DNA from: Solirubrobacteraceae bacterium
GTDB lineage: Bacteria; Actinomycetota; Thermoleophilia; Solirubrobacterales; Solirubrobacteraceae
DNA: 64,000 nt
NCBI GenBank assembly: GCA_017882455.1
Contig: JADGPL010000006.1
Location: 1-64,000 of the forward strand
Direction: 5' to 3'
The notes beneath the pieces are model-generated. The model saw nothing but the letters and a program-made list of their open reading frames with translations. It was not told the origin of the DNA and did no database searches. This document shows positions 27,186-36,587 of this stretch, in pieces. A program made the position numbers and the translations under genes. Positions within the stretch are counted from its first letter, which is position 1. Every line of letters starts with the position of its first letter.

Positions 27186-27560
27186 GTGGCGGCCTTCCCC
27201 GAGAGCGCGGATGTTCCCGCTGACATCCTCTATGCAGGCGAGCTCGAGATCAGGCTCGAGGAGGGGCTCGTGCTCGCCACCGGGCGCGCCCTCACCCTAT
27301 CGGTGCGAGAGTTCGCGCTGCTGGCCGCCATGGCCAGTCGTGTCGGGGCGATCATCACCCGCGAGGAGCTCTACCGAACCGTCTGGGGCGGCGAACTGCG
27401 TCCTGGAGACCGATCGGTGGACGTGTACGTGAGCAAGCTTCGCAGCAAGCTCGAAGCGGCGCTTCCAGACCGGCGCTTCATCCACACCCATCCGGGATTT
27501 GGATACCGGTTTCAGCCGCAGCCTTCACGAAATGTTCACATGGAGGCGACCGGGGCCTGA
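27186..27560 (+). CDS. receiver-less OmpR/PhoB-type winged-helix protein
   Basis: This 124-aa protein consists of a single trans_reg_C winged helix: LSVREFALLAAMASRVGAIITREELYRTVWGG, the recognition segment RSVDVYVSKLRSKLEAALP, and the wing HTHPGFGYRF. Every full-length relative carries a receiver of about 120 residues in front, and none is present here. The start is uncertain: GTG 27186 is chosen, while TTG 27132 would add 18 residues. It lies directly upstream of pst operon 2 and overlaps its PHO box. It may bind PHO boxes constitutively or compete with the full-length regulators. Confidence 0.75.
   Translation: MAAFPESADVPADILYAGELEIRLEEGLVLATGRALTLSVREFALLAAMASRVGAIITREELYRTVWGGELRPGDRSVDVYVSKLRSKLEAALPDRRFIHTHPGFGYRFQPQPSRNVHMEATGA
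27524..27540 (+). promoter_or_regulatory. PHO box upstream of pst operon 2
   Basis: TTCACG and TTCACA half-sites 11 bp apart lie inside the 3' end of the winged-helix gene, about 105 bp before the pstS start at 27645, and read toward it. Confidence 0.7.
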
Positions 27561-27644
27561 AGAGACTAGGTGCGTCACGCCGGTCCGGCGATGTGCCTTG
27601 TGCCTCGCGGCCCGTCAAGAGACCATCCAGTCAGAGGAGACGCA

Positions 27645-28790
27645 GTGATCAAGAACAAGATGGGCGCACTCGCCGGTTGCGCGGTGCTCGCATTGGGCCT
27701 CGCCGCATGCGGGAGCTCCAGTTCCAGCTCCAGCTCGTCGAGCAGCTCCAGCAGCTCGACGGCGTCGAGCACACCAAGCACCACCGCCACCGCCGTGAGC
27801 TCGGGGTCGGGAACGATCTCCGGGGCGGGCTCCACGTTCGCGGCCCCCGTCTATGAGCAGTGGGCCTCGTCGCTGTCCGGTCTGACCGTCAACTATCAGG
27901 CCGTCGGATCGGGTGCCGGGATCACCGCTGTCGAGACCAAGACGGTGGACTTCGGCGCCAGCGACCCGCCGCTGAAGCCCGCTGACGAAGAAGCGATCGC
28001 CAAGAACGGCAGCACCGCCGTGCAGATCCCGATGTTCCTCGGTGCGATCACGGTCTCCTACAACCTGCCAGGCGTGAAAGCCGGCATGAAGCTCGACGGC
28101 AAGACCATCTCAGACATCTACCTCGGCAAGGTCAAGACCTGGAACGACCCCGAGATCAAGGCGCTGAACCCGGGGCTCACCCTCCCCAGCACGCCGATCA
28201 CGGTCATCCACCGCTCGGACTCCTCGGGTACGACCTCGGGGTTCACCAGCTTCCTCGCCGCGGTTGATCCGGAATTCAAGAGCAAGGTCGGTGAAGGCAA
28301 GGACGTGCAGTGGCCCACGGGCACGGGCGCCAAGGGCAACGCCGGCGTGGCCGGCGCCGTGCAGCAGACCACCGGCGCCGTCGGCTACGTCGAGCAGGCC
28401 TACGCGCTGCAGCACAACTTCACCTATGCCGCAGTCAAGAACAAGGCCGGCCAGTTCGTCGCGCCGACCCTCGCCTCCGCCAGCGCCGCCGCTCAGGGCG
28501 TGAAGGTGCCGGCCAACCTCGGCATCAAGATCTCGAACCCGGCCGGGGCGGCCAGCTATCCGATCACCTCACAGACGTTCGTGATCGTGAGCAAGGACAT
28601 GTGCAAGGCCGGCATCCCGGGCGGCGAAGGGGCGGCCAAGGGCGTCGTCAAGTTCCTCGACTACGGGCTCGGCCAAGGCCAGGCGATCCTCTCGCAGGCC
28701 GACTATGCCGGGCTCCCGGCTGCGATCCTCGCCAAGTCCAAGGCGGCGGTCGCGGGCCTGCAGTGCAACGGCAGCTCCCTCGGCGGCTGA
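27645..28790 (+). CDS. pstS: PstS phosphate-binding lipoprotein, operon 2
   Basis: This 381-aa protein starts with GTG 27645 after AGAGGAGA. The lipobox LAAC gives a membrane-anchored lipoprotein, followed by a poly-Ser/Thr linker of about 30 residues. The mature domain has canonical PstS features: ISGAGSTFAAPVYEQWA, VNYQAVGSGAGI, VDFGASDPPL, VIHRSDSSGTTSGFTSFL and TGAVGYVEQAYA. It belongs to a different PstS subfamily from the short one at 20791, so the two transporters may differ in affinity. It leads pstSCAB-phoU. Confidence 0.95.
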   Translation: MIKNKMGALAGCAVLALGLAACGSSSSSSSSSSSSSSSTASSTPSTTATAVSSGSGTISGAGSTFAAPVYEQWASSLSGLTVNYQAVGSGAGITAVETKTVDFGASDPPLKPADEEAIAKNGSTAVQIPMFLGAITVSYNLPGVKAGMKLDGKTISDIYLGKVKTWNDPEIKALNPGLTLPSTPITVIHRSDSSGTTSGFTSFLAAVDPEFKSKVGEGKDVQWPTGTGAKGNAGVAGAVQQTTGAVGYVEQAYALQHNFTYAAVKNKAGQFVAPTLASASAAAQGVKVPANLGIKISNPAGAASYPITSQTFVIVSKDMCKAGIPGGEGAAKGVVKFLDYGLGQGQAILSQADYAGLPAAILAKSKAAVAGLQCNGSSLGG

Positions 28791-28828
28791 CGTGACGAGC
28801 CGGCCCCGGATTCGATAGACAACGGGGC

Positions 28829-29854
28829 ATGGAGGCAGCTTCGATTCCCAGTGGCGGCCGCGGGCTTCTCTCGCGGTCGCCACTGGCGCGCCTGCCCGAT
28901 CGGGCGCTGAAGTACGGGCTGACGGCGCTGTCCGCGCTGATCCTCGTCCTGATCGTCTACTTCTTCGTCCGTCTCGTGGGCGAGTCCAGCCCCGCGTTCT
29001 CCCACGCGGGGCTGTTCGGGTTCACGTTCAACAAAGACTGGAACGTCAACGCGGAACGCTTCGGCGCGCTGCCCCTGGTGGTCGGGACGCTGATCACCTC
29101 CGCGCTCGCGCTCCTGATCGGTGTTCCCGTGGCGGTCGCGGGGGCGATCTATGCCACCGAGCTGTGCCCGCTGCGCCTGCGAGCACCCCTGACCATCCTG
29201 GTCGAGCTCCTGGCGGCGGTGCCGTCGGTCGTGTACGGCCTGTGGGGCATCTTCTTTCTCGCTCCGAAGCTGCGGGGAGCCGAGCAGTGGGTGGCCGACC
29301 GCATCTCCTTCATCCCCTTCATCGGCGGCGGGCTGGTCACGATCCCCAACTACTTCATCACCGGCCTCGTGCTCGCGATCATGATCCTGCCGATCGTCAG
29401 CGCGATCAGCCGCGAGGTCATGGCCACGGTCCCCTCCGATCACAAGGAGGCGGCCCTCGGGCTCGGGGCGACCCGCTGGGAGATGATCCGCATGGCCGTG
29501 CTGCCCTACTGCCGCTCAGGGATCGTCGGCGGGGCCATGCTCGGTCTCGGCCGGGCCATCGGCGAGACGATCGCGGTGACGATCCTGATCGGCGACGCTC
29601 CCCAGCTCGGCAGCCACCTGTTCGGCCAGGGCTACAGCCTGGCGGCGGTCATCGCCAACGAGTTCGGCGAGGCTCAGGGCCTGCACCGCTCCGCCCTGTT
29701 CGCCGCCGGGCTCGTGCTGTTCGTGCTCACGCTGCTGGTCAACGGCCTGGCGCGGTTCTTCGTGGTCAGGGCCGCCCGCGGTGGGAGCACCACACCGACG
29801 GCCGGGGTGGGCGACGGCGGCGTGCTCGTGGCCGACGCGGTGAGCGGAGCATGA
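28829..29854 (+). CDS. pstC: phosphate ABC transporter permease PstC, operon 2
   Basis: This 341-aa, six-helix permease has [20 protein letters not shown] (PstC hallmark), [25 protein letters not shown] (EAA loop) and [15 protein letters not shown]. It follows pstS by 38 nt and overlaps pstA by 4 nt (ATGA at 29851-29854). The N-terminal cytosolic segment is longer than in E. coli PstC. Confidence 0.94.
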   Translation: MEAASIPSGGRGLLSRSPLARLPDRALKYGLTALSALILVLIVYFFVRLVGESSPAFSHAGLFGFTFNKDWNVNAERFGALPLVVGTLITSALALLIGVPVAVAGAIYATELCPLRLRAPLTILVELLAAVPSVVYGLWGIFFLAPKLRGAEQWVADRISFIPFIGGGLVTIPNYFITGLVLAIMILPIVSAISREVMATVPSDHKEAALGLGATRWEMIRMAVLPYCRSGIVGGAMLGLGRAIGETIAVTILIGDAPQLGSHLFGQGYSLAAVIANEFGEAQGLHRSALFAAGLVLFVLTLLVNGLARFFVVRAARGGSTTPTAGVGDGGVLVADAVSGA

Positions 29855-30747
29855 GCGCACCGAGCGGATCGAGCGATCTCCTCGGCCGCTTCGCGGTCAG
29901 CCCGGCGCGCAGGCGCAGGGACAGCCTCGCCCGCGGCTCGATCCTCGCGGCCACCCTGATCGCGCTCGTGCCGCTGGTGCTGATCATCTACTACCTGCTG
30001 CTCAAGGGCCTCGGCTCGTGGAGCTCGAGCTTCTTCACGACCGACCCCACCGGCAACACCTTCTTCAAGAGCTCGAGCATCGGCGGGATCAAGAGCGCGA
30101 TCCTCGGCACCGTGGAGATCGTGGCGCTCGCGTCGGTGATCGCCGTGCCGATCGGCATCGGCGTGGCGGTCTGGCTCGTCGAGTACGGCAGGGACAGCTG
30201 GTTCGCCCACACCGTGCGCTTCTTCGTCGACGTGCTCACGGGCGTGCCCTCGATCGTGTTCGGGCTGTTCATCTACATCGTGCTGATCGTCGGCACCGGC
30301 AGCACCTACGCCGGCTACAAGGGCGCGTTCGCCCTCACCCTGCTGATGCTGCCCGTGGTGATCCGCTCGGCCGAGGTCGTGCTGCTGCTGGTTCCCGGGG
30401 CCCTGCGGGAATCGGCGCTCGCGCTGGGCGCACCGCGCTGGCGGGTGATCTTCAGCATCGTGCTGCCCACGGCGCTGCCCGGGATGGTCACGGGGGTGCT
30501 GCTGGCGATCGCCCGCGCCGCCGGGGAGACGGCGCCGCTGCTGTTCACCGCCGGGGCTACATTGAAGACGAGCTTCGGCCTCGGCTCGTTCATGAACTCG
30601 CTGCCCGTGCAAATCTACAGCGACGTGACCTCCCCGACAGCATCGGTGGAACACCGGGCCTGGGGCGCCGCGCTCACGCTCGTCGTCATGATCCTGATCC
30701 TCAACCTGATCGCCCGCGTCGTCGCGCGAAGGAGTCGCCTTGCATGA
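29851..30747 (+). CDS. pstA: phosphate ABC transporter permease PstA, operon 2
   Basis: This 298-aa permease starts at the ATG overlapping the pstC stop; the longer open frame from 29164 is a pstC shadow. Motifs include [20 protein letters not shown] (PstA hallmark), [26 protein letters not shown] (EAA loop) and [19 protein letters not shown] overlap with pstB at 30744-30747. Confidence 0.94.
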   Translation: MSAPSGSSDLLGRFAVSPARRRRDSLARGSILAATLIALVPLVLIIYYLLLKGLGSWSSSFFTTDPTGNTFFKSSSIGGIKSAILGTVEIVALASVIAVPIGIGVAVWLVEYGRDSWFAHTVRFFVDVLTGVPSIVFGLFIYIVLIVGTGSTYAGYKGAFALTLLMLPVVIRSAEVVLLLVPGALRESALALGAPRWRVIFSIVLPTALPGMVTGVLLAIARAAGETAPLLFTAGATLKTSFGLGSFMNSLPVQIYSDVTSPTASVEHRAWGAALTLVVMILILNLIARVVARRSRLA

Positions 30748-31652
30748 CATCACCACGACCCACCACGAACGTGGCTGACGCGGACCCCGAGGCCCGCTCC
30801 GAGCTCGAGCCGAGCTCCGAGAGCACGCCGCGTCTGGTCCCGCCGCCGGCGCCCGCATCCGTCCCGGACAGCGAGCGCGGAGCTCTCGAGTCCAAGCGCG
30901 GCGTGAGCGTCAGGCTCGAGCAGCTCCGTGCCTTCTACGGCGCGGCCGAACAGGTCAAGGGCCTCGATCTCGAGTTTCGCCCCAACGAGGTGACGGCCAT
31001 CATCGGCCCTTCCGGCTGTGGCAAGTCGACGATGGTTCGCTGCATCAACCGCATGCACGAGGAGATTCCCGGAGCGCGCGCCGAGGGCAGGGTGATGCTC
31101 GACGACCTCGACGTCTATGACTCCTCGGTCGACGTCGTGGCGGTGCGCCGCGCGATCGGCATGGTCTTCCAGAAGCCCAACCCGTTCCCGACCATGTCGG
31201 TCTTCGACAACGTCGCCTCGGGCCTGCGGCTGACCTCGCAGCGGGGTGGCGACCTGCGTGGCAAGGTCGAGGCGGCGCTGCGCAGCGCCGGACTGTGGGG
31301 GGAGGTCTCCGACCGTCTCGACGAGCCGGGAGCCGGCCTCTCCGGAGGTCAGCAGCAGCGCCTGTGCATCGCCCGCTCGCTCGCCGTGGACCCCGAGGTC
31401 ATCCTCATGGACGAGCCGTGCTCGGCGCTCGATCCGATCGCGACGCTCAAGATCGAGGAGCTGATAGCCGAGCTCAAGCGCCGGGTGACGATCGTGATCG
31501 TCACCCACAACATGCAGCAGGCCGCCCGCGTGGCCGACCGCACCGCCTTCATGCTCGACGGCAAGCTCGTCGAGGTCGGCCCCACCCAGGAGATCTTCAC
31601 CAATCCCAACGACTCGCGAACCGAGGAATATGTCACCGGCAAGTTCGGCTAG
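30744..31652 (+). CDS. pstB: phosphate ABC transporter ATPase PstB, operon 2
   Basis: This 302-aa protein starts at the ATG with AAGGAG 10 nt upstream, overlapping pstA by 4 nt. It has an acidic/Pro-rich N-extension of about 55 residues, Walker [11 protein letters not shown]-loop [11 protein letters not shown], signature [15 protein letters not shown], Walker [14 protein letters not shown] and H-loop VTHNMQQA. It energises phosphate import. The phoU ATG starts inside its 3' end. Confidence 0.96.
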   Translation: MTSPRPTTNVADADPEARSELEPSSESTPRLVPPPAPASVPDSERGALESKRGVSVRLEQLRAFYGAAEQVKGLDLEFRPNEVTAIIGPSGCGKSTMVRCINRMHEEIPGARAEGRVMLDDLDVYDSSVDVVAVRRAIGMVFQKPNPFPTMSVFDNVASGLRLTSQRGGDLRGKVEAALRSAGLWGEVSDRLDEPGAGLSGGQQQRLCIARSLAVDPEVILMDEPCSALDPIATLKIEELIAELKRRVTIVIVTHNMQQAARVADRTAFMLDGKLVEVGPTQEIFTNPNDSRTEEYVTGKFG

Positions 31653-32412
31653 CAGCGAGAGCGACAGCTCGCCCGTACCCGCGCCCGCCGACCCTCAGGG
31701 CACTCTCCCGCACGGTCACGCCGAGGGTCGGGCGCACTTCCAGGCGCAGCTGCGCGAGCTCGAGACGCACGCGCTCGGCGGCCTGGACCTGATCGTCGAG
31801 CAGCTCGACCGCGTGCTCGAGGCGCTGCACCACCAGGACGTGGAGCTCGCCCAGATGGTGATCGCCGACGACGACCGCGTCGACGGGCGCTACCTCGAGG
31901 TCCACCAGGGGATCCTCTCGCTGCTCGCGCTGCAGGCGCCGGTCGCCGGCGATCTGCGCCTGGTGGCGGCGCTGCTGCACACGATCAAGCACATCGAGCG
32001 TATGGGCGATCAGTGCGTGAACATCGCCAAGATGATCCCGCTCTCGGGCCACGAGCCGCCGGTGCACGAGGAACTGCTCGAAGCTCTCGCCAAGATGGGC
32101 GCCTTCGCCCGCTCGGAGGTCGTCCAGTGCAAAGCCGCGTTCGCCGGGCGCGACGTCGGCCTGGCCGAGGACCTGGTGCGCCAGGACCGCGAAATCAACC
32201 GCCTCAACCGCGACATCTTCCGTCTTGCCATCGAGATCGGCGACGATCCCGACACGCGCGAGTGGGCCATGCACATGACCCTGGTCGCCCGCGCGCTGGA
32301 GCGAATCGGCGACAACGCGGTGGACATCGGTGAGCAGGTGGCCTTCGTGGTGACCGGTCTGTTCCGCGAGTTCTCGGACTCCTCGCGCCCCTACGGCGCG
32401 ATCCCGGATTGA
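31630..32412 (+). CDS. phoU: phosphate signalling protein PhoU
   Basis: The protein is 260 aa. It has two PhoU repeats: [16 protein letters not shown]...[27 protein letters not shown] in the first and [15 protein letters not shown]...[24 protein letters not shown] in the second, each with the E/DxxxD metal site. The N-terminal ~35 residues are a Ser/Pro-rich extension. The start overlaps pstB by 23 nt. PhoU links Pst activity to the PhoR-type kinase; that kinase is not in this window. Confidence 0.93.
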   Translation: MSPASSASSESDSSPVPAPADPQGTLPHGHAEGRAHFQAQLRELETHALGGLDLIVEQLDRVLEALHHQDVELAQMVIADDDRVDGRYLEVHQGILSLLALQAPVAGDLRLVAALLHTIKHIERMGDQCVNIAKMIPLSGHEPPVHEELLEALAKMGAFARSEVVQCKAAFAGRDVGLAEDLVRQDREINRLNRDIFRLAIEIGDDPDTREWAMHMTLVARALERIGDNAVDIGEQVAFVVTGLFREFSDSSRPYGAIPD

Positions 32413-32496
32413 GATCCGGCTCCCCGCCGGGCTGAGATTCGGCCGATCCACGGAGGCGAGAGCGCCCGGCACCGCCGCAAATAGCGATGAGCGACT

Positions 32497-32556
32497 GTGA
32501 ACATCCTGTTACGTTCCTTGCGGGACTGTTGCCAGGCCCGATTCATCGCTTACACT
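32497..32556 (+). promoter_or_regulatory. candidate promoter and PHO-like site of regulator copy 2
   Basis: A minus-oriented half-site pair (GTAACA and GTTCAC, 11 bp apart) occupies 32497-32512. A sigma70-type promoter TTGCCA (32529-32534), 16-bp spacer, TACACT (32551-32556) follows. The predicted start point falls within a few bases of the ATG at 32565, so the mRNA may be leaderless or nearly so. The PHO assignment is weaker here than at other sites. Confidence 0.45.
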
Positions 32557-32564
32557 GCGCAGCG

Positions 32565-33446
32565 ATGACGGCAAGCGTGCGCGCCGAAGCCCAGGGGGGT
32601 CCGTCAGCGGCCCCCGAGGGTACGGCCTCATCTTCAGCGTCTCTTCGGATCGCCGTCCTCGATCGCGACAGCGGCTTCATCCAGGTTCTCTCCAAGCGCC
32701 TGGACCGACTCGGCTGGGAGCACCGCGTGCTCGCCAGCCCCGTGCCGGCCGAGGCGGTCGTCTCGATGCGCCTGAGCGCCCTGGTCGTCGACCTGGCGGT
32801 CCTCGGACCGCAGGCCTGGACCTGGCTGGAGCGCCTGTGCGAGGCCCTGCCCGAGCTCGGCATCGTCGTCTGCACCGGCCCCTCCACCGTGGCCCAGCGC
32901 GTTCGCGGCCTGAGGCTGGGCGCCGACGACTGGATCACAAAGCCATGCCACCCCGAGGAAGTGATCGCACGTGTGCAGAGCGTCGTGCGCCGCCGGCGTC
33001 GCAGCGCCTCGAGGACCGAGACCAAGCCGGTCGTGGCGGGCGATGTGGAGATCCGCCCCGACCGCTTCCAGGCCTACGTGTCCGGACAGAGCCTCGACCT
33101 GACGCGACGCGAGTTCGAGCTGATCGAGCTGCTCGCCTCGGCCGAGGGGCGCGTGCTCGAGCGTGAGGAGATCTACTCGCGGCTGTGGGGCTACACGATG
33201 GTCCGCGGCGACCGCTCGGTCGACGTGTTCGTGCGCAAGCTCCGCCAGAAGCTCGAGAAGGCCTCGCCGCAATGGCGCTACATCCACACCCACTTCGGCA
33301 TCGGCTACCGCTTCGCGGCCGAATCGCTCGAGGTCGTGGACCCGGGCGACGTGCCCTCCTCACCCCCCGCCGACTGGGACTCCGGCGATGAGAGCAAGCT
33401 CGCGGGGCCGCATGAGGACCGTGAGCTCACCACGCGCCCCCTCTAG
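32565..33446 (+). CDS. OmpR/PhoB-family response regulator (copy 2)
   Basis: This 293-aa protein starts at ATG 32565; the frame is open from 32487 but the promoter elements lie in between. The receiver has LDRD, the phospho-acceptor Asp in LVVDLAVLG, Thr in VCTGPS and Lys in TKPCHPEE. The winged helix has LTRREFELIELLASAEGRVLER, RSVDVFVRKLRQKLEKASPQ and HTHFGIGYRF. It resembles the copy at 25328 along its length (LRIAxLDRDSGF, RLGADDW, KPCHPEE). It follows phoU closely and its last 87 nt overlap the convergent sixA gene. Confidence 0.88.
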   Translation: MTASVRAEAQGGPSAAPEGTASSSASLRIAVLDRDSGFIQVLSKRLDRLGWEHRVLASPVPAEAVVSMRLSALVVDLAVLGPQAWTWLERLCEALPELGIVVCTGPSTVAQRVRGLRLGADDWITKPCHPEEVIARVQSVVRRRRRSASRTETKPVVAGDVEIRPDRFQAYVSGQSLDLTRREFELIELLASAEGRVLEREEIYSRLWGYTMVRGDRSVDVFVRKLRQKLEKASPQWRYIHTHFGIGYRFAAESLEVVDPGDVPSSPPADWDSGDESKLAGPHEDRELTTRPL

Positions 33447-33860
33447 GCGCACGATCGCAAGCCCCCCCTTCTTGAGGTCCGCGCGGGCGCCGGTCAGCGC
33501 GGCGATCACATTCGACAGGTCGGGCTCGTGTCCCACGAGCAGCAGGCGTCCGTCGGCGCCGAGACCGGCCAGCGCCTCGAGCGCCTGGGCCGCATCGAAG
33601 CCGCTCGCCAGCGGCGGGTGCGCCGCCAGGCGGGAGCGCTCCTGCTCGGACCATCCCTCGGCGGCAAGCTCGGCTGTCTGTCGGGCGCGAACCTTGGGAC
33701 TGAACAGGGTCGCCTCGAAGCTCGCCTCCAGGCGGGTGAGCGCCACTCCCGCGACCCGCGCCTGTGCCTCTCCCCGCGCCGTCAACCTGCGCGCAGAGTC
33801 CTCACGGGCGCCGTGCGGCTCGGCATCCGCATGACGAAGTAGCCATAGCTGACGAGCCAT
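33360..33860 (-). CDS. sixA: SixA-type phosphohistidine phosphatase (histidine phosphatase superfamily)
   Basis: The protein is 166 aa from ATG 33860. It opens with LWLLRHADAEPHG, the RHG phospho-His motif, and continues with the SixA-like SPKVRARQTAELA, LLVGHEPDLSNVIAALTG (second catalytic His) and KKGGLAIVRLEG. SixA dephosphorylates phosphohistidine on HPt or related domains; substrates here are unknown. Its 3' end is antisense to the last 87 nt of the response-regulator gene. It is divergent from ppk with a 96-bp gap. Confidence 0.85.
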   Translation of the reverse strand: MARQLWLLRHADAEPHGAREDSARRLTARGEAQARVAGVALTRLEASFEATLFSPKVRARQTAELAAEGWSEQERSRLAAHPPLASGFDAAQALEALAGLGADGRLLLVGHEPDLSNVIAALTGARADLKKGGLAIVRLEGARGELTVLMRPRELALIAGVPVGGG

Positions 33861-33956
33861 TTCGATCGGCTGCAGCCTAGCGTGCCGGACTCCACGCCCG
33901 TCCACTCCCGCCCAGCCGTTCAGGAATCGCGCCTCAACGTGTAGCTTGGAGAGCCG

Positions 33957-36167
33957 ATGCAAGACCGCGATCACGACACCGACCAGGGCCTGCTCACCGA
34001 CGAGCCCCCGCTCACCGACGAGCGCCTGCTCACCGCCGCTTCGCCCGAGGGCGACGAACACTCGCTCTACCTCAACCGCGAGCTCTCCTGGCTCGACTTC
34101 AACGACCGCGTCCTGCAGCTGGCCGAGGACGAGGACGTGCCGCTGCTCGAGCGCGTCAAGTTCTGCGCCATCTACACGACCAACCTCGACGAGTACTACA
34201 TGGTGCGCGTGGCCGGCTTGCGCGACCAGATCGACGCGGGTGTCGAGAACCCCAGCCAGGACGGCCTGATTCCCTCCGAGACGATCGCCCTGATCCGCGA
34301 GCGGGTGCTCGGGCAGAGCCGTCGTCTGACCGACTGCTTCGAAGCACAGCTGCGCCCGGCCCTGACCGCGCACGACATCCGCGTTGTCGGCGTCCAGGAG
34401 CTCGACGAAGAGCGGCGCGCCGAGCTCGCCCGCCACTTCCAGAAGGCCATCTTCCCCGCGCTGACCCCGCTGGCGGTGGCCCCCGGGCGACCCTTCCCCT
34501 ACATCTCAAACCTCTCGCTCAGCCTCGCCGTGCTGGTACGCGACCCGGTCAACGATCAGACGGTGTTCGCGCGCGTAAAGGTCCCGACCGAGATCCTTCC
34601 GCGCTTCGTCACGCTCAAGCAGCCCGCGCCCGAGCCGGCCCTGCTGGTGCCGCTGGAGGACGTGATCGCCCACCATCTCGACGCGCTCTTCCCGGGCATG
34701 GAGATCGCCGACTACGACGTCTTCCGGGTCACCAGGGACGCCGACCTGGAGGTCTCCGACGACGCTGCCGACCTGCTCCAGGCCGTCGAGGACGAGCTGC
34801 GGCGCAGGCGCTTCGGCGAGGTCGTACGCGTGGAGGTCGGCGCTAGCTGCTCCGAGCAGCTGCGTGAGGAGCTGCAGGGACTGCTCGGAGTCGAGGACGA
34901 TGAGGTATACCCGGTTGACGGCCTGCTCGACATGGGGTCGCTGTGGCAGATCGTGAAGCTCCCCGGCCACGCCGAGCTGCGCGAAGAGCCGATCGTGGGG
35001 ATCACCCATCCACGGCTGCTGCGCCACGAGAGCGACCGACCGGACGTGCTCGGGGCGATGCGCGAAGGCGACCTGCTCGTGCACCACCCCTATGTCTCAT
35101 TTGCCACCTCCGTCGAGCGCTTCGTGGAGCAGGCCGTGGCCGACCCCAACGTGCTCGCGATCAAGCAGACCGTCTACCGCACCAGCGACGACTCTCCCCT
35201 CGTCCCCGCGCTGATCGACGCCACCGAGCGCGGCAAGCAGGCGGTGGCGCTGGTCGAGCTGCAGGCGCGCTTCGACGAGCGCATGAACATCCACTGGGCC
35301 AAGGCGCTGGAGGAGGCCGGCGTGCACGTCGTCTACGGCCAGCCGGCGCTGAAGACCCACGCCAAGTGCGTGCTCGTGGTGCGCCGCGAGGGCGACGGCG
35401 TGCGCAACTACGTCCACATCGGCACCGGCAACTACCACTCGGCGACCGCGCGGCTGTACACGGACTTCGGCCTGTTCACCACCGACGAGCAGATCGGCGC
35501 GGACGTGGCCGACATGTTCAACTACCTCACCGGCTACGGGCGCCCGCTGCACTACCGCAAGGTGCTGATGGCCCCCAACCAGCTGCGCGAGGGCATCGTC
35601 GAGCAGATCGAGCGCACGATCGCCGCGCACTCCGAGGGCTCGCCCGCCCGCATCGCCATGAAGATGAACTCGCTCGTCGACGGACGCTGCATCCGCGCGC
35701 TCTATCGCGCCTCCCAGGCGGGGGTGAGGGTCGACCTCAACGTCCGCGGCATCTGCTGCCTGCGACCGGGGCTGGGAGGCCTCTCGGAGAACATCCGCGT
35801 GGTCTCGATCGTGGGTCGCCTGCTCGAGCACTCGCGTGTCTATGCCTTCGAACGCGACGGCGAGCACACGATCTACATCGCCTCGGCCGACCTGATGCCA
35901 CGCAACCTCGACCACCGCGTCGAGCTGGCCGTGCCGATCGAGTCAGAGGAGCTTCGCGCAGAGATCCTCGACACGCTGGAGCGCGCCTTCGCCGACAACC
36001 AGAGCTCCTGGGATCTGGACGGCGACGGCGTGTGGCACCGTCGCTCGCCCGGTCCCAGCGAGGAGCCACGCAACCTGCAGCTCGAGCTGGCCGAGATCTA
36101 TGCTGCCCGCGCCTCCAGCGAGCGGCCCGCCGAAGGTCGCGAGGCGACTGGCGCGCTGGGACGCTGA
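33957..36167 (+). CDS. ppk1: polyphosphate kinase PPK1
   Basis: This 736-aa protein is close to the standard PPK1 length. The N-domain opens with YLNRELSWLDFNDRVLQLAED and TTNLDEYYMVRVAG. The catalytic core has IKQTVYRTSDDSPLVPALIDA, the phospho-His segment LKTHAKCVLVVRRE and VHIGTGNYHSATARLYTDFGLFT, followed by DLNVRGICCLRPG. It reversibly transfers the ATP gamma-phosphate to polyphosphate at the inner membrane. It is placed in the phosphate island next to regulators; no PHO box is obvious in its 96-bp upstream gap. Confidence 0.96.
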   Translation: MQDRDHDTDQGLLTDEPPLTDERLLTAASPEGDEHSLYLNRELSWLDFNDRVLQLAEDEDVPLLERVKFCAIYTTNLDEYYMVRVAGLRDQIDAGVENPSQDGLIPSETIALIRERVLGQSRRLTDCFEAQLRPALTAHDIRVVGVQELDEERRAELARHFQKAIFPALTPLAVAPGRPFPYISNLSLSLAVLVRDPVNDQTVFARVKVPTEILPRFVTLKQPAPEPALLVPLEDVIAHHLDALFPGMEIADYDVFRVTRDADLEVSDDAADLLQAVEDELRRRRFGEVVRVEVGASCSEQLREELQGLLGVEDDEVYPVDGLLDMGSLWQIVKLPGHAELREEPIVGITHPRLLRHESDRPDVLGAMREGDLLVHHPYVSFATSVERFVEQAVADPNVLAIKQTVYRTSDDSPLVPALIDATERGKQAVALVELQARFDERMNIHWAKALEEAGVHVVYGQPALKTHAKCVLVVRREGDGVRNYVHIGTGNYHSATARLYTDFGLFTTDEQIGADVADMFNYLTGYGRPLHYRKVLMAPNQLREGIVEQIERTIAAHSEGSPARIAMKMNSLVDGRCIRALYRASQAGVRVDLNVRGICCLRPGLGGLSENIRVVSIVGRLLEHSRVYAFERDGEHTIYIASADLMPRNLDHRVELAVPIESEELRAEILDTLERAFADNQSSWDLDGDGVWHRRSPGPSEEPRNLQLELAEIYAARASSERPAEGREATGALGR

Positions 36168-36249
36168 GCCCCACCTTCCAGCACTCCCGCTCGCTCGCCC
36201 ACCTGATCCGCGGCGACGCCGTCTCGCGTGACGGCCCAGCGAGAGCCAG

Positions 36250-36540
36250 ATGCTGAGCTTGGTGGCCCGCTTCATGAGCACCGGCGGTGTTGGCGAGGTC
36301 CTCCACGTGGTCTCTGAACAGCACATAGCGTCCGTCTTCGGAGACGGCCTCGGCTTCTGCTCCGCGTTCGTCGAGGATCTGGCCTTCGCGCCCCGTAACC
36401 CGGTCAACGAGGGTGGTTTCACCGGTCTGGAGGTCGCGCCGGTAGACGTGCAGGGGGTGTTCCGCCGGTTCTTCGCTGGCGGGCAGGCCGCTGATGCCGC
36501 CGTCGTCTGCGGGGCTACAATCGACCGGGCTATGCGTACA
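36250..36540 (-). pseudogene. fragment of a TolB/WD40-like propeller gene
   Basis: On the minus strand an open frame reads HVYRRDLQTGETTLVDRV, then AEAVSEDGRYVLFRDHVED, the typical repeat of secreted PD40/TolB-like propellers. It has no start codon, signal peptide or further blades, and the frame runs into sequence antisense to the ppk end. I read it as a gene remnant. It is the only content seen in the 36168-36587 gap. Confidence 0.45.
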
Positions 36541-36587
36541 TCGGCACCCGCCGCACTGGATGGAACCGCAGCCAAGGAGCGGGGAGG

